From IMG/VR virus record IMGVR_UViG_3300045996_000592, positions 1-64,000 of that record: a DNA stretch of 64,000 bases; one strand, 5' to 3'. Of the stretch, positions 47,315-59,100 are shown one piece after another (position 1 is the first letter of the stretch; each line of letters begins with the position of its first letter). The translations under genes and the position numbers were made by a program. Source of the stretch: a virus. Below the pieces are notes generated by a model that searched no databases, had not been told where the DNA came from, and saw only the letters and a program-made list of their open reading frames with translations.

Positions 47315-47547
47315 CAGAACAAGACATAATAGAATTCATAGAGTCCGGTCAGCCGGATATGGCTATCCTCGGGTACTTCCTGATGGACGTAGAAGATAAA
47401 TCCCCAGAAGCAGCCTACAACTACATAAAACCCATTTACGAAAAAGAGTTATCCCTGGCATTTACCAGGGATATTTTTATGGAGTACTTCAACAACCTCG
47501 TTGCCCGGGGCGCCATCTCAGAGGGACCGGATATTTCCGGTAATTAG
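47311..47547 (+). CDS. Hypothetical protein, 78 aa; last plus-strand gene
   Basis: ATGA overlap. Acidic, helical (EDKSPEAAYNYIKPIYEK). Within it, CCCTGG (47453-47458) and CCAGGG (47465-47470) form a hairpin followed by ATATTTTTA that may terminate the plus-strand transcript. Its stop overlaps the converging virion gene by 4 bases. Confidence 0.6.
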   Translation: MTEQDIIEFIESGQPDMAILGYFLMDVEDKSPEAAYNYIKPIYEKELSLAFTRDIFMEYFNNLVARGAISEGPDISGN

Positions 47548-50500
47548 AAGATGTGGAACTTGGTCTCCGTATCCAGGTTCAACCAGTCGTTATAGTTATG
47601 GATAAGGGGTAGCACATCCCGCCACTCCTTACTCATCTTACTCTGGTCTTTATAGGCGCCCTTCTGATAGATAGCGTCTTCTTCTGATTGGAACGGATAC
47701 TCTACTGTAGACATGATAGCTTCCGAGAAGTTCTTCAGGGTATTACTGATAGCTACCGGGTTCTTTACATACTCGTACATCTGTTTAACACCCAATACCG
47801 GATTAAAAGTAATAACTTCGGTACGTAACCTGTCCGTCTGGAATGACAGGAAGTGTACCAGTCTCTTGATACGATATTCATCATCAGGGATACCTTTAGC
47901 TAAATTACTGATCAGGGAATAAATGCCGAGTAAGGATATGATAAGTAGTATCTCCGAAAGATCCTGCATCAGGTTTTTCTTCTGTATGTCACTCATACTA
48001 CCCCACGCAGAAGTAACCCTTGACCAGTAACCGTCAAAATCACGGAGGGCTGAGAAGAACTTCACCGCTGTAACATATCTACCTTCGTACTCTCCCAGTG
48101 TCGCATGATCGTAACCACCGATAAACCGGGCGCGGAGAGCGGGGTAGATGTGTTTATGGAACTGTAATAACAGCTGTCCTACTGTATACTGCTGGAGCAT
48201 TACCCGGTCTTCCCAGGCATAGTTACCGTGGATGTGTTTATTTACCTCTTTGATATAGTTGGTGGCATTGAATTTCTCATCAGAAGACAGCTCAAACCCG
48301 TCTTTCAGTTTCAGCTCTCCGGTGTTCGGATTAAACTCGTAGGCATCATAGATAGACACCGACTCACCGGTCTTTTTATTCTTAATTTGGCGGGACATCA
48401 GTACCGCTAACCCTACCTTGCCTTGTACGTTATATTCACCGATCTCCTGACCAAGGTAAACCTTATCCATGAAGCTGACCCTACCCTGGTCCTCCTGCCA
48501 CTTGGTTATCATGTGGAAGCTGTCTATCAGGGCCTCTGCCTTACTGCCAGGTTTCCTGTTAGCGTAAGGGCCTTCTTTAGAGGAACCCAGTTTTTTAGCA
48601 AACCCGGGTAACAGTTCCGCGTTAAAGACTCCTTCCGCCCGGAAATAACTCTTACGGGAGAAGTACTTGTTAGCAGCCATCTCCAGCAGGTTATTCAACC
48701 TACCCATCGTGTAGTTGTTCAGGTTACCCTTGATGTTCAGGCCCACACCACGAAGAGACGTGATATTCTGTATCCTCTTAGCGATAATCTCCATCTGGGA
48801 GTGGGTCATAGTCTTATCGTTATAGAAGACCATGCTCAGGTAGGCGTTCAGGCGCTTTACCGTGTTCGGTAACTTGGTGTTCTTGTTCTTGGGGTCGTAG
48901 ATATAGGCCGGCTCGTCAGAACCTGCCTTGGTGATCACCTTCCCGGTAGCTGTTTTCTGGTAGTACTTACGGTTGATTACTGCGTCCTTGAGCGCCATGA
49001 TCTCCCCCTCTACTGCGGAAAGGTGAAGGAAGTTCTCGGCCATATCGGAGAACGCCAACATCTGTTTGAAGACATCCGTCTCCAGCTCAGAGTTCAGGGG
49101 TTTGGTGTTCTCCAGTCTTAGCTGCTCATTCAACTTCTTCCTCTCAGCCCTATATTCTTTCTGGCTGATCTTACCCTGTGCCTTCTGTTCGGCCAGCTCT
49201 TGTATTTTCTTCTGAAGGTTTTCCACCTTTTTCTGATTACGGAGATCCCCCATGTAGAGTTTGGGGATGACCTGCCGGGCGTTACCGGCCTCATCCGTAA
49301 CACGGGTAGAGCTAAAAGTCGTCGGGGTAAAGGAGTTGGTTATCCCACGTTTTACTACTGTCCACAGACCCTCGTTACGGGCTTGCTGTGTGAAGTTGGA
49401 CTGAAGGGTCATAAGACTTCCCTTTTTCAACCAGCGCTGCGCCGAAGGACCCATCCGGTTCGTATAACCCCCAATGATATCCATGTAGGCATTATATATC
49501 TCCTTCTGGAGTTTTCCGAGTTCTGAGGTCTGCCCCTGCAGGTCAACGTAACGCTTGTTACGCATGTCCTTACCCTTGGCTGAAAACTCCCTGATCTCGA
49601 TATGATCACGGTTCGGGAACCACCCGGTACGACGGGTAACAATACCAATTGGTTCTTTGGTTGTCCAGTCTTTGGCCATTTCCCAGTACTCCACGTATTC
49701 CTGGTATTTACGACGGAAAGAAGTATGTTCTGCCTCCGTGACATCAGGACGTTTTATCCATCTGCCGTTAATAAATTCTTCTACTTTACCTCTGGCGTCC
49801 TTGTATTCCTGTGTGTACTTATGATACTCGCCATCTTCGTAGGTCTCCCCGTTAGTGGACTCGGCTTCAGTGAATTTACGGACACGTTCCTTGATCTTGT
49901 ATAACTTACGGTTGTACTCAAGGTCTTTTGGATCAGCTGTGTGGATATCTGTTATCTGGATATATTCCATCAGTTTACCGTCATCGGTCCTTAACGCTGA
50001 ATACACCTCATCCCGGAGTTTCCAGTAATCCTGGGATATTTTCTGGAGCAGCCTAGTAGGGTTACCCTTGGCATCCAGCTCATACATGAAGTTAAAAGAG
50101 TCCTTATTCAGTTTACCTGCGAGTTTGGCGTAACGGTTACCTAACTGTTTGATACGTTCCTGTACGCCTTCCCGGGCCTCCTTACTGGTGAACATGGCCT
50201 TCTTGACACGGGTGTCGATAATACCCAGGAGTTTATCACGGGAACCGGCCAGGTCAGACGCCACATACTCGTGGAACTCTATGTCCTGGGCAGCCTCCAT
50301 CAGGTCTTCTATCTCCTTAGGGGTAAGATCAGGGTTTTGGTCTGATATCTTCTTGGTGACATACGTCCACGACTGCCGGGTGATATCATCGTTCAGGTTC
50401 TCCAGTGAGTCCAGCAGGTCTTCCAGCATCTTCTTCTGGTCATCGGTAACAAGGCCCCGGATCTTGGCAATACCCAGGTAGGAATCATTGAACTTGGCCA

Positions 50501-52025
50501 CCTCATCCAATATATGGTAATACTCCGGGCGGTCGTAGTTCTTCGGGTTATTTATAAACGCTGATATAATATTGGTCTCTTCCTGCGCGTAACGAATAAA
50601 CCTGCCATAAGCTGCTAACAGCCCACCCTTTTGTGTACGGAGCTCCGCTATGTCTGAGAGTAGTTCGTGTATCTTACTGATGGTCTCCTTACGTGGTATC
50701 AGGTTAGCCGAGTCTTCTGCCAGTGACTTGAAATAACCCAGACGGTCCTTGAAAATCTTCTCGATGTCATCCAGTGTGACAGAGAGTTTTTCTACCTGTG
50801 ACGCTGGTAACTCCGGCTCATCTGCTGTTACCTGTTCTTCCGAGAAAAACGTGCGGCTCTGGTAGTTATTATCCTTACCCCCGGTTGGTTCTTCAGATAT
50901 CACTTTGTTGATAAATTCTTCGTTAGCGCTGATCTCATGGATAATAACACCTTCTGTACCGAAGTCCTGTACCAGCTGCTCTACTTCTTCCCCCATTTTC
51001 AAGAGGATGTGGTAAGTCTCCGGCTCTTCAACATCAAGGTATCCCTGTAGCTGTATCAGTTTTGTGTAAACACCTACCTGTATACCTTGCTTCTGTACAC
51101 GATTAAGAACGCCACCGATACGGGAACCTTCCTTCACAGGATAAGCTGTGAACGCCTGGTTACTCTTTACCGAGTTCTTGGATGTCTTAAGGTCAATGAC
51201 CTTTATCCTCCCTTCAGGGCTGATCTTCACTATATCCATACTGCCGGCCACCCCTGATTTAGGATCACCAAGGGCTACCTGTGTCAAAAGTACAGAACCA
51301 TCCTTGGTCAGGTCTTCTACCAGCGCGGTAAAAAAGTCGTAGAACTTCTTACGTAAGGGCTCATTAAGAGCGGGGACGTCTGGTATCTCTTCCCCTTTTA
51401 TCACCGCCTGCAGGATACGGTCTATTGCGGTACCTATCTGGCGGGTGTGTTCGTACTGGGGTAATTGCTCCCCCTTACCTTCGATAGCCGTCGTAACCGA
51501 GGTGTATTCATTACCTTCAGAGTCAAAATAGACATGGCTCTCCGGTTCGAGGAATACAGGGTTCTTTGGGTTCAGTACCAGGTCATCTATGATCTGCTGC
51601 TGGACATGATTAGCCTGGCTCTGCTGGTATTTAGTATCTGCCTTCTTCTCTTCAGACAGGATCTCTGATACATTCTTTGGTAGTAGTTCCTTAGAGAGGA
51701 TAATATTCCGGAAGATATTAAACCGGGGTTCCCCGTTCTCATCCAACGTCATTTGTTTACGAAAGTCATTAAAGGAACTGAACTGCTCTTCCCACTCAGG
51801 GGTATAGGCCATAGACCACAGCCCTACAGCTATCTCGGGATCTGTCTTTCCCTTTATCGAACCATCCGACAGACGTTCCTGTAAGTACGGAACCTGTTCT
51901 ATGATGTCATCCAGCTTCTGGTTCTTCAGGAACTCAAGGAAATCACTATAGAGTATAGACGGTTGTTGGTTAGGCGCCAGTACTTTTTCTATCTTATTAT
52001 CTTTACGGTGGAGTTGACAGGTCAC
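47544..52025 (-). CDS. Large virion-associated protein with PD-(D/E)XK nuclease domain
   Basis: 1493 residues. An N-terminal helical part is followed by a RecB/Cas4-like nuclease domain at ~165-285: YTSVTTAIEGKGEQ, GTAIDRILQAVI, SMDIVKISPEG (Asp ~262) and KVIDLKTSK (Asp/Lys ~278-280). The middle ~440-1150 is mainly coiled coil and helical, with KLNEQLRLE type segments. One transmembrane helix lies near the C-terminus (~1355-1375, ILLIISLLGIYSLISNLA). In crAss-like phages the large proteins beside the RNA polymerase are carried in the capsid and injected; the nuclease could act on host DNA at entry. Overlaps its upstream gene by 4 bases. Confidence 0.75.
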   Translation of the reverse strand: MTCQLHRKDNKIEKVLAPNQQPSILYSDFLEFLKNQKLDDIIEQVPYLQERLSDGSIKGKTDPEIAVGLWSMAYTPEWEEQFSSFNDFRKQMTLDENGEPRFNIFRNIILSKELLPKNVSEILSEEKKADTKYQQSQANHVQQQIIDDLVLNPKNPVFLEPESHVYFDSEGNEYTSVTTAIEGKGEQLPQYEHTRQIGTAIDRILQAVIKGEEIPDVPALNEPLRKKFYDFFTALVEDLTKDGSVLLTQVALGDPKSGVAGSMDIVKISPEGRIKVIDLKTSKNSVKSNQAFTAYPVKEGSRIGGVLNRVQKQGIQVGVYTKLIQLQGYLDVEEPETYHILLKMGEEVEQLVQDFGTEGVIIHEISANEEFINKVISEEPTGGKDNNYQSRTFFSEEQVTADEPELPASQVEKLSVTLDDIEKIFKDRLGYFKSLAEDSANLIPRKETISKIHELLSDIAELRTQKGGLLAAYGRFIRYAQEETNIISAFINNPKNYDRPEYYHILDEVAKFNDSYLGIAKIRGLVTDDQKKMLEDLLDSLENLNDDITRQSWTYVTKKISDQNPDLTPKEIEDLMEAAQDIEFHEYVASDLAGSRDKLLGIIDTRVKKAMFTSKEAREGVQERIKQLGNRYAKLAGKLNKDSFNFMYELDAKGNPTRLLQKISQDYWKLRDEVYSALRTDDGKLMEYIQITDIHTADPKDLEYNRKLYKIKERVRKFTEAESTNGETYEDGEYHKYTQEYKDARGKVEEFINGRWIKRPDVTEAEHTSFRRKYQEYVEYWEMAKDWTTKEPIGIVTRRTGWFPNRDHIEIREFSAKGKDMRNKRYVDLQGQTSELGKLQKEIYNAYMDIIGGYTNRMGPSAQRWLKKGSLMTLQSNFTQQARNEGLWTVVKRGITNSFTPTTFSSTRVTDEAGNARQVIPKLYMGDLRNQKKVENLQKKIQELAEQKAQGKISQKEYRAERKKLNEQLRLENTKPLNSELETDVFKQMLAFSDMAENFLHLSAVEGEIMALKDAVINRKYYQKTATGKVITKAGSDEPAYIYDPKNKNTKLPNTVKRLNAYLSMVFYNDKTMTHSQMEIIAKRIQNITSLRGVGLNIKGNLNNYTMGRLNNLLEMAANKYFSRKSYFRAEGVFNAELLPGFAKKLGSSKEGPYANRKPGSKAEALIDSFHMITKWQEDQGRVSFMDKVYLGQEIGEYNVQGKVGLAVLMSRQIKNKKTGESVSIYDAYEFNPNTGELKLKDGFELSSDEKFNATNYIKEVNKHIHGNYAWEDRVMLQQYTVGQLLLQFHKHIYPALRARFIGGYDHATLGEYEGRYVTAVKFFSALRDFDGYWSRVTSAWGSMSDIQKKNLMQDLSEILLIISLLGIYSLISNLAKGIPDDEYRIKRLVHFLSFQTDRLRTEVITFNPVLGVKQMYEYVKNPVAISNTLKNFSEAIMSTVEYPFQSEEDAIYQKGAYKDQSKMSKEWRDVLPLIHNYNDWLNLDTETKFHIF

Positions 52026-53176
52026 GCGCAGGTGTTATTTAAAGGGTTATTAGTAGTAAATGTGAAGGTTGGTGAATCTTCTGACTGATAGTAAAGAGTA
52101 CCCGGACGAGCTTCATCAGGTGTGGTCGTACCTTCTTCTGTTAGTGTCTTGATCCTATCAATGACCCTTGCAGCTAACCTATCCGGTTTACTCTTAAAGA
52201 CATCAACCAGAAACTTCATGAGCTTTCCCAGGAACGTCCGGGAAGAAGTAGGTTTCCTGTCTTTAGTGCCGGCGCGTAACTCGTTCTCGGTGAACGTCCC
52301 GAATATGTCCTGCTGGATCATCATTCGGATATACTCATCCACTATAGTCTCAGGGTTGTCGTTATGACTTCTGTAAATACTTTTGATATAACGGATCTCA
52401 TCACGGCTGAGTTCTTTATAGATCTGGTCCATCTCCTCACTGGTAACAAGAGATAAAGCAGCCAGGTGGATAAGCTCTTCACTCAGTATGATCTCAACCC
52501 CCTTGATAAAATCTTCAGCAGACTCAAACCGGTACAAGGACGGCATAAAAATCTGATGGATATTAATAAAGAGGTTCCTCTCGGTTACGTAAACACCCGG
52601 TTTATTATGAGCATTCTCTATTCTAATATAGTTCCTACCAACCATCCCTCTCTGTTCGAGAGCTGCTGCCAGTCTTCCCACGAAGTTATCCCCCTGCTCT
52701 GTAAGCCGGGAAGCAATAAAACATCCGATAGCGAACCGAGACTCAAACTGGTCACGGTCAGGGGAGTTGTAAAGTTCCTCAAGTGTTCTTCCCAGAACTT
52801 CTTCGAGACGGGAACTATCCGGTGAACCGCTAAATCGTTCAGTAATAGCCTGGTTCCTCTCCCGCTCGTCTTCGGGGAGGGCAATTCGTGTATTACCAGA
52901 AGTTCCGGAAAGGAGTAGAAACTTAGAATCTTTTGATAGTTCCGAGAGCACTCCTCCTGCTGTTCTGTTATAAGTTTGTCGAGTTCGTTCATCTACTTCG
53001 AAGTTAATGTTTTTAATCTTACCTGAGTCAGAGAAGTCTGAGGCCAATTTACCTTGGCGATAACGAGAAGGATCAGGTATATCCCCCTTTATCAGGAACT
53101 CCCGGTACGCCTCAGTGAGGCCAATCTTATTTACTAACTCAGACCACCACGGGTTTGACACGTTAGGACACTTCAT
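52022..53176 (-). CDS. crAss-like virion module protein, 384 aa
   Basis: The start MKCPNVSNPWWSELVNKIG and GLTEAYREFLIKGDIP matches an N-terminal module that I associate with crAss-like large-protein loci. Residues ~228-240 read IILSEELIHLAALSL; EELIH is close to, but not, the zinc motif HExxH, so a metallopeptidase is possible but not supported. C-terminal part basic, then Thr-rich end. Lies between the RNA polymerase and nuclease proteins. Probably a virion protein. Confidence 0.65.
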   Translation of the reverse strand: MKCPNVSNPWWSELVNKIGLTEAYREFLIKGDIPDPSRYRQGKLASDFSDSGKIKNINFEVDERTRQTYNRTAGGVLSELSKDSKFLLLSGTSGNTRIALPEDERERNQAITERFSGSPDSSRLEEVLGRTLEELYNSPDRDQFESRFAIGCFIASRLTEQGDNFVGRLAAALEQRGMVGRNYIRIENAHNKPGVYVTERNLFINIHQIFMPSLYRFESAEDFIKGVEIILSEELIHLAALSLVTSEEMDQIYKELSRDEIRYIKSIYRSHNDNPETIVDEYIRMMIQQDIFGTFTENELRAGTKDRKPTSSRTFLGKLMKFLVDVFKSKPDRLAARVIDRIKTLTEEGTTTPDEARPGTLYYQSEDSPTFTFTTNNPLNNTCA

Positions 53177-53190
53177 TATACGATAGGGGT

Positions 53191-56100
53191 TTATTTAGTT
53201 AGTCCGCAAGCCCTTAACCCGTCCTGTACTTCTTTATCAGACGGGACAGCCGGTTGGTTACCTAAGTTACCTTTTTTATTAAAATATTCCAAGACCTCGG
53301 ATGGTAACATCGGTTTTCCCATGAGATCTGAATGGGCCGGATCTACCTGGATGTTTTTACCATCCCTCATGTAGAACCATCCTATTCCGAAGGTGTAGGT
53401 ACTTACGACATCATAATTATTCTTGAGTTCGGATACCGGGTTTTGCTGAGAACTATATTCAGCTGCCTCCAGTTCATACATTTTGGAGTCACCGAGGAAA
53501 GAAGGGCTATCCAGCTCACCAATGTTATTATCAACCCCACGTTTTATCAATAGCTGGGAAGTTGTAGGAAGTTCACCGAACATCCGGCCAAGACGCCACT
53601 GTTTGTTACTCCCTTCCGGCTCAAACCTTTTGTAGACCGCCCTGACACCACGAGCCATAACCTCACCGAGCTGGATAAAAGAGTGTGGGTCACTCAACCC
53701 CTCGTTCTCCTTACCTTCAAGGGATTCGAGGATATAATACTCATGACGACTAAAGGGTCCACCACCTGCCTTCATTTTGAAGACATAGGGAAACAGTACT
53801 TCTGTCTTACCGCGTTCTATCATCTGGAATTCAGGATTATCCTCAACAACCCTAGCCTCGGTACGGTAGAACCCGAACCCTCTAGCTTCGATCATCTGTT
53901 TATTCCTGACCAGCATATGGTTCTCTTCAGAACTGAACTTTGAAGGACTGTACTTCTTACGGATACCACCGAACAGATCTATTGTTATGGTATTTCCGGT
54001 ACCACCCTCACCTTCGACCTTGAACGACTCGGCAGCTGTATATTCATCTACAACCTTAATACCGGTAGCTGTAAACTTAGGTGTGCCGTTCTTACGGAAC
54101 ATAATGTCAAAACTCGAACCTGAGTTCGTCATATAGTAGGTCATAAACTCATTGAAGAGCTCCGCCTGCCCGATACCAAACACATTTTCATAATCTTCGT
54201 CGGACCTACGGGTCTTCATCAGGTCATTAGCCAACCCTGTAGCACTCAACAGGTCACGGAACATAAAGGTTGGGATGAACTTTATAAAGCTGCCGGAACG
54301 GTACATACCACCGTCTTTTACTAATAAGTAGTGGAACAGGGCTGTAGCTACTTCTCTGCCGGAGAACTTATTACCGTTCTTGTCGGTAAACTTCTCCCTG
54401 GTTTGGTAGAGGTCCGTAAAGCTGTCCTGTAATTTGTTTACCTGATACTCGGATAGTTTGGCCCAGGTGTTCGTATCCAGTTTCGTGATCCCGTCCCTGT
54501 TGATCCTGGACGGGACAATCTCCCCGGTCACCGTGGTTTCACTGGTCGGGATAAGATGTAAGAAGTTATTTACAAGATAGTTACTCTTCTTTCCTGTCAA
54601 CCCGGACCTCACCATGTTCACAATGTCTGCTATATGGTTGTAGCCTGTGTCAGCCGTATCATATATAAGACGGTTATCCAGGCTGTTCAACGCGGAGATC
54701 CGACCTTTATCCTTCAGCATCTGTTGATAGGCCTTGATACCAAGGTAGGAAACAAGGTTATCCCTGAGGGTAGACTCAAAGCGCTCCTTGTTGAATCTGT
54801 CCGGCTCACTCAGGTTAGCCTTCACGATACCCTTGATGCGGTTAAACACGTCGGTCTTCTCAAGGAACATACTCTTCTCGAGTTCTTCCAGCTGGCCTAG
54901 TATCTGTATGTAGGCACTCATGAACAGATGATGAGGCAACTCCGGGTCTCTGCCAGTCAATACCTGCCTGAGGTCAAACGGTACAGGGGCCTTAGAGAAC
55001 TCTTCGTTAGTCATCATTAACCCGAGCTCTGTTATATTATCTTTTATCTTATCAACATCTTCGAATGATGTACCCAGCCCTTTAGTAAGTTTCAGTACCT
55101 GCGCCACCTTATTATAGTAGATCGTCTGTTTAACGACACCTTCGAATGTCTTCAGAGCAGCATACTCAGATAACTCGGAGGGGCTTTTCAGGTTCTCTAT
55201 CAGGAGATCATCCGTAATATTCGGTATATCTTCTTCAGGCACCTCACTAAACCGGGACCTGAGTTCCGTGAACACGGCCTCCGCCTTCACCTTCTTCTCA
55301 TCTGAACGGGTCACCGCTGATTTATTCAGCAGCGTCTTGGCAAAATACTCCTGTACTATGGGTTGGCGTATTAACAACAGCGCGGTTTTTAGGGGAACAC
55401 CCTGGGCGATCATGTTCGCCACATAACCGGTGGCACTGATATTCAACCCCAGCAGGGCGGCCAGGCGTTCCTTGGCGTTATCTGTCATTACTGATACAAG
55501 GTCAGATATCTGTTTGTTGATACGCTCCCCGTCAAACATACCGGTCTCAGGGTTGTAGGAGTGATAATTCGTGTAACCGGCACCTATTACCCGGTCACCC
55601 ATCCGGAACTTGAAGAACGGCACTTCCGCACCCTGATCGTTAATATAAGAGTCACGGATTTCCACCCCATAAGTACTCAGCAGGGAGTAGGTAAGCATGG
55701 CGTTTACAGCCGGACCGATGTTAGTGGCCCCTTCCTTGTTATTCTTGAAGGCATAATACTTACCCAGAAGTGAGTTGACATCCGAGGTAGCCTCTGTAAA
55801 GTACTTCTCGGCCGGCGTACCTTTGAATATCTCCTGGAACTCTTTCAGTATATCCTTGAAGCTGTCGATACCTGCCGTCTGGAATGCGATCGGTTTATTT
55901 CCCGTTACCATGTGACTGTTACCCAACAGGGCTATCTTCTGCTGTAATATCCTGTTATTCAGTACACCGTTATTGAGTTCCTTGTTAAGGGTAGCCTCCC
56001 TGTATTCTTCAGAAGAATCAGGAAGACCCATCTCCCTTAGCGCCTGAGCCTCTAACATCACATTAAGGTCGTGTACTAATTCGTTAGCCTCAGTAACTTC

Positions 56101-59100
56101 TTCTGATAATTCTACCTGTGCCTGCTTAAGATCACGTGCAGACCACTTGAATAAAGAGTCGTACTTACCGTCATCATTGGTTATCCATTTAAGATCTTCC
56201 AGTTGGGTACGTAATTCAGACTTTTTGTCAAGAAGAGACCTGAGATTTTCCTGCGCCTCCTTGTAGTGAGGGTCTGTTTTTTTAAGGATGTTGATAATAT
56301 CAGAGTATCTTCTGTTATTCTTCTTCAGCCATACTTTATACTCGTCGAACTTCTCCTGTGGAGTAACAGCTGACCCGAACGGTTGTAGCTTACCACCCTT
56401 CTTATAGAAGACCTCGGGCCAGTGGATATATAGCTTATCTATATCGAAGTCAGCTCCGGATATCTCAATCAGTTCATGTGGGAATACCGCGGACGAACCG
56501 TAGTACTCAGGTATGAAGTCCACCAGCTTCAGGTTAACGAAGGAGTGTTTATCCTGTGACGGGATACGCACACCAAACATCTTGGTCAGGAACTCCGGTA
56601 TCTTCTCCTCAGGTAAGAGTTTCAATAGGTCTTCATACATCGGCGGCATCATGAACTCGGTATAATATCCTGTGATATTACCCCGCTCGTCATACTCAGT
56701 TACGTTATGTCTCAGGTCATCTATAAAGAAATCCCCCTCCTCAATCGGTTCTTCAAACACCCGGTCGTAAGGATTATTGTACTTCTTGGCAGACTTGTAG
56801 TATTCCGGATTCTTGGACAGGTATTTCTCCTGTTCACTCCTGCGAACGATCCTGCTCCTTAACGGCCGGCCGGAACTATCCCTCTCGGAAGTGAGCGCCT
56901 GGCGTACAACCCTTGTACCGTAATTACTTACCAGCGCCACGGAAGTACCGGGCACCTTCTCACTCATCACCCCTTTCGAGAAATAGGCCAGGAATAACTG
57001 GGTATATTTCTTCAGGGTGATCGGGTTGTTCAGGTTGTATAACGGCTGACCGTCCTTTACCTCAAACAGCTCTATCAGCTGGTTATCTGCACCAGACGCT
57101 TTCAGGGTCTCAACAGCACGTTCCTGGAACGCAGCCAGTTTAGGGGTAACACTACCTGACCGGATAGAAGTACCCAGTTCCGTCATAGCCTGGTCGATAT
57201 CAAAGATGTCGTTCCTGGCCTGGTAGAAGTTGTTACTTACCCTGTTAGATGTATCTGAAAGATACATCTCCCGTATACGCCCCACAGTCCACGGGTTACC
57301 ATCACCATCAGTCTCTACCCCCATGAAGTTAACAAGGGTATCATCTGCCTGCTCAGACATGATGACGTGCTTGGCCTGTGTGGGATCGGTTATCTTTACC
57401 TTGTTAGACGGGTTCTCCAGCTGTAACCTCATATACCGGGCCGGCCTGCTCATAAAGTAACGGGACACATCCCCGTTCTTCAGGTGGGCGGCAGAGTCGG
57501 CAGCGTTCCTCTTTATAGCCTTGGCAGTAGTCAGGTCCCCAACGAACGATATCTGTTCCGGATTCTCTGCTTCCGCCTTATCCATAGCCTCCCTCAGGTC
57601 ATGGAGTTCCTCCATACCCGGGCGGGAGTGCCACCTGCCTTCTTTATCTTTAAATGATGTATACTGCTTGGACAGGAAGAACACCGACATCTTGTCATAA
57701 TCTACCCCGTCATAATACACCAGCTTCTGAGAGTTTAGCATCCTTCCTTCTGCTATTAATCCCGACTTACCGAATATCTCCCGGTCTTGGGGGTTGAGGG
57801 GGGTACCGGCTTCCATCTTGTCAAGCACCTTAGCAAGGGTTGGGGTGAGTTTACCCAAGGCGAACGCAGTATACCGGGCAGCCTTTATAGAACCGTACAT
57901 CTGTCCGTCCGCTATCTTACCGTCTTCTTTACCATACGTAGCCTTGAACTTCTGGCTCTTGATGTGTGCTACCTGGATGCTCACGTTCTTATGGTGGATA
58001 CCCAGTGATGGCGCTGTAAAAATACTTTCGATAGAAGGGCCCGAACCGTTGGCGCCCTTGGCCCTCTTAACAGCGTCCACGGCATCTTTCAGGGAACGGG
58101 ACTCATCCCCCAGTAACAGCTGGTTCATGGCCAGTGTATTCAGGTAGTCGTTCAGGAATATCTGAGCTACATTATGCTCTATATCCCCCTCGATCATATT
58201 CAGACCGTAGTCTTTATCTTCGTTCCCGAAACCCTTCTCGATAAAACCACCTAAAAGGTTATTCTGGTAGGAACCATCTTCGTTCTTCGTTATAATCTTA
58301 CCATCTTGTAGTTCCTGTAAAAACCCGTCAACCTGGCTTCTGAAGTAGGTACGCAGTTGTTTTAATACAGTATTCTTATCTAGCTTATACTCGGGATCGG
58401 CAGCAGATGACTCTATTTCAGCAGCCAGCTCACCGAGGGCAGCCCTCATCTGGTAAAAACGCTCACCGCGACCGGGGACCTTCTGGCCATCCTTCGTCTC
58501 GTAATGATAACCTTCGATATAACCTTCAGGGTATACAGCGGTCTCATTCTGTTCCTTTACCCTGCGGATACGGTCAAACTCCCTTACCACCTCGTTATAC
58601 AAGAGGTTCAGGGTGTCTTCGGTTATTTTCAGCTTACCGTTTACTTTAGATACGGTACGGATAACCGGTAACTTAACAAGATCCCCGGTAGAAGAGGCTT
58701 CCAGTACCCGGATAAGGTGCCGGGCCGTCCAGAATGTTTCATCAGCGATCTTTATCTTTTTGTCAGACTCCAGCCCCTGGTAGAGGTTCATCGTATAGAT
58801 GAGGAACTCCCTGGGGCCGAAACTACCATAAGACACCCCGTCGATCTGGTTGACTTCCAGTAGCTTATTCACTCCGCCATCATCATCTATTTTCTCGACC
58901 TTCAGACCATCCGCCCGCACCACATTAAAACCGCCAGTAGCCTGTACCTTGTGCAGGTTGTCTAGTAAGATATTATTCTTCAGGAACGGGTCCTCTTTCA
59001 GTTTATCTATCTCTGAAGACTCGTTAAAGTCTGTTATCCGGTCAAGGTGGTAGGAGGCGTTCTGGAAATCCCAGACAAGCTCTCCTTCCGCGTTCTTCCA

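Noticed and set aside
52228-52260. EELIH of the 384-aa protein as a HExxH protease
   Set aside because: The first residue is Glu rather than His in the required position, so the motif is not met; kept only as a remark.
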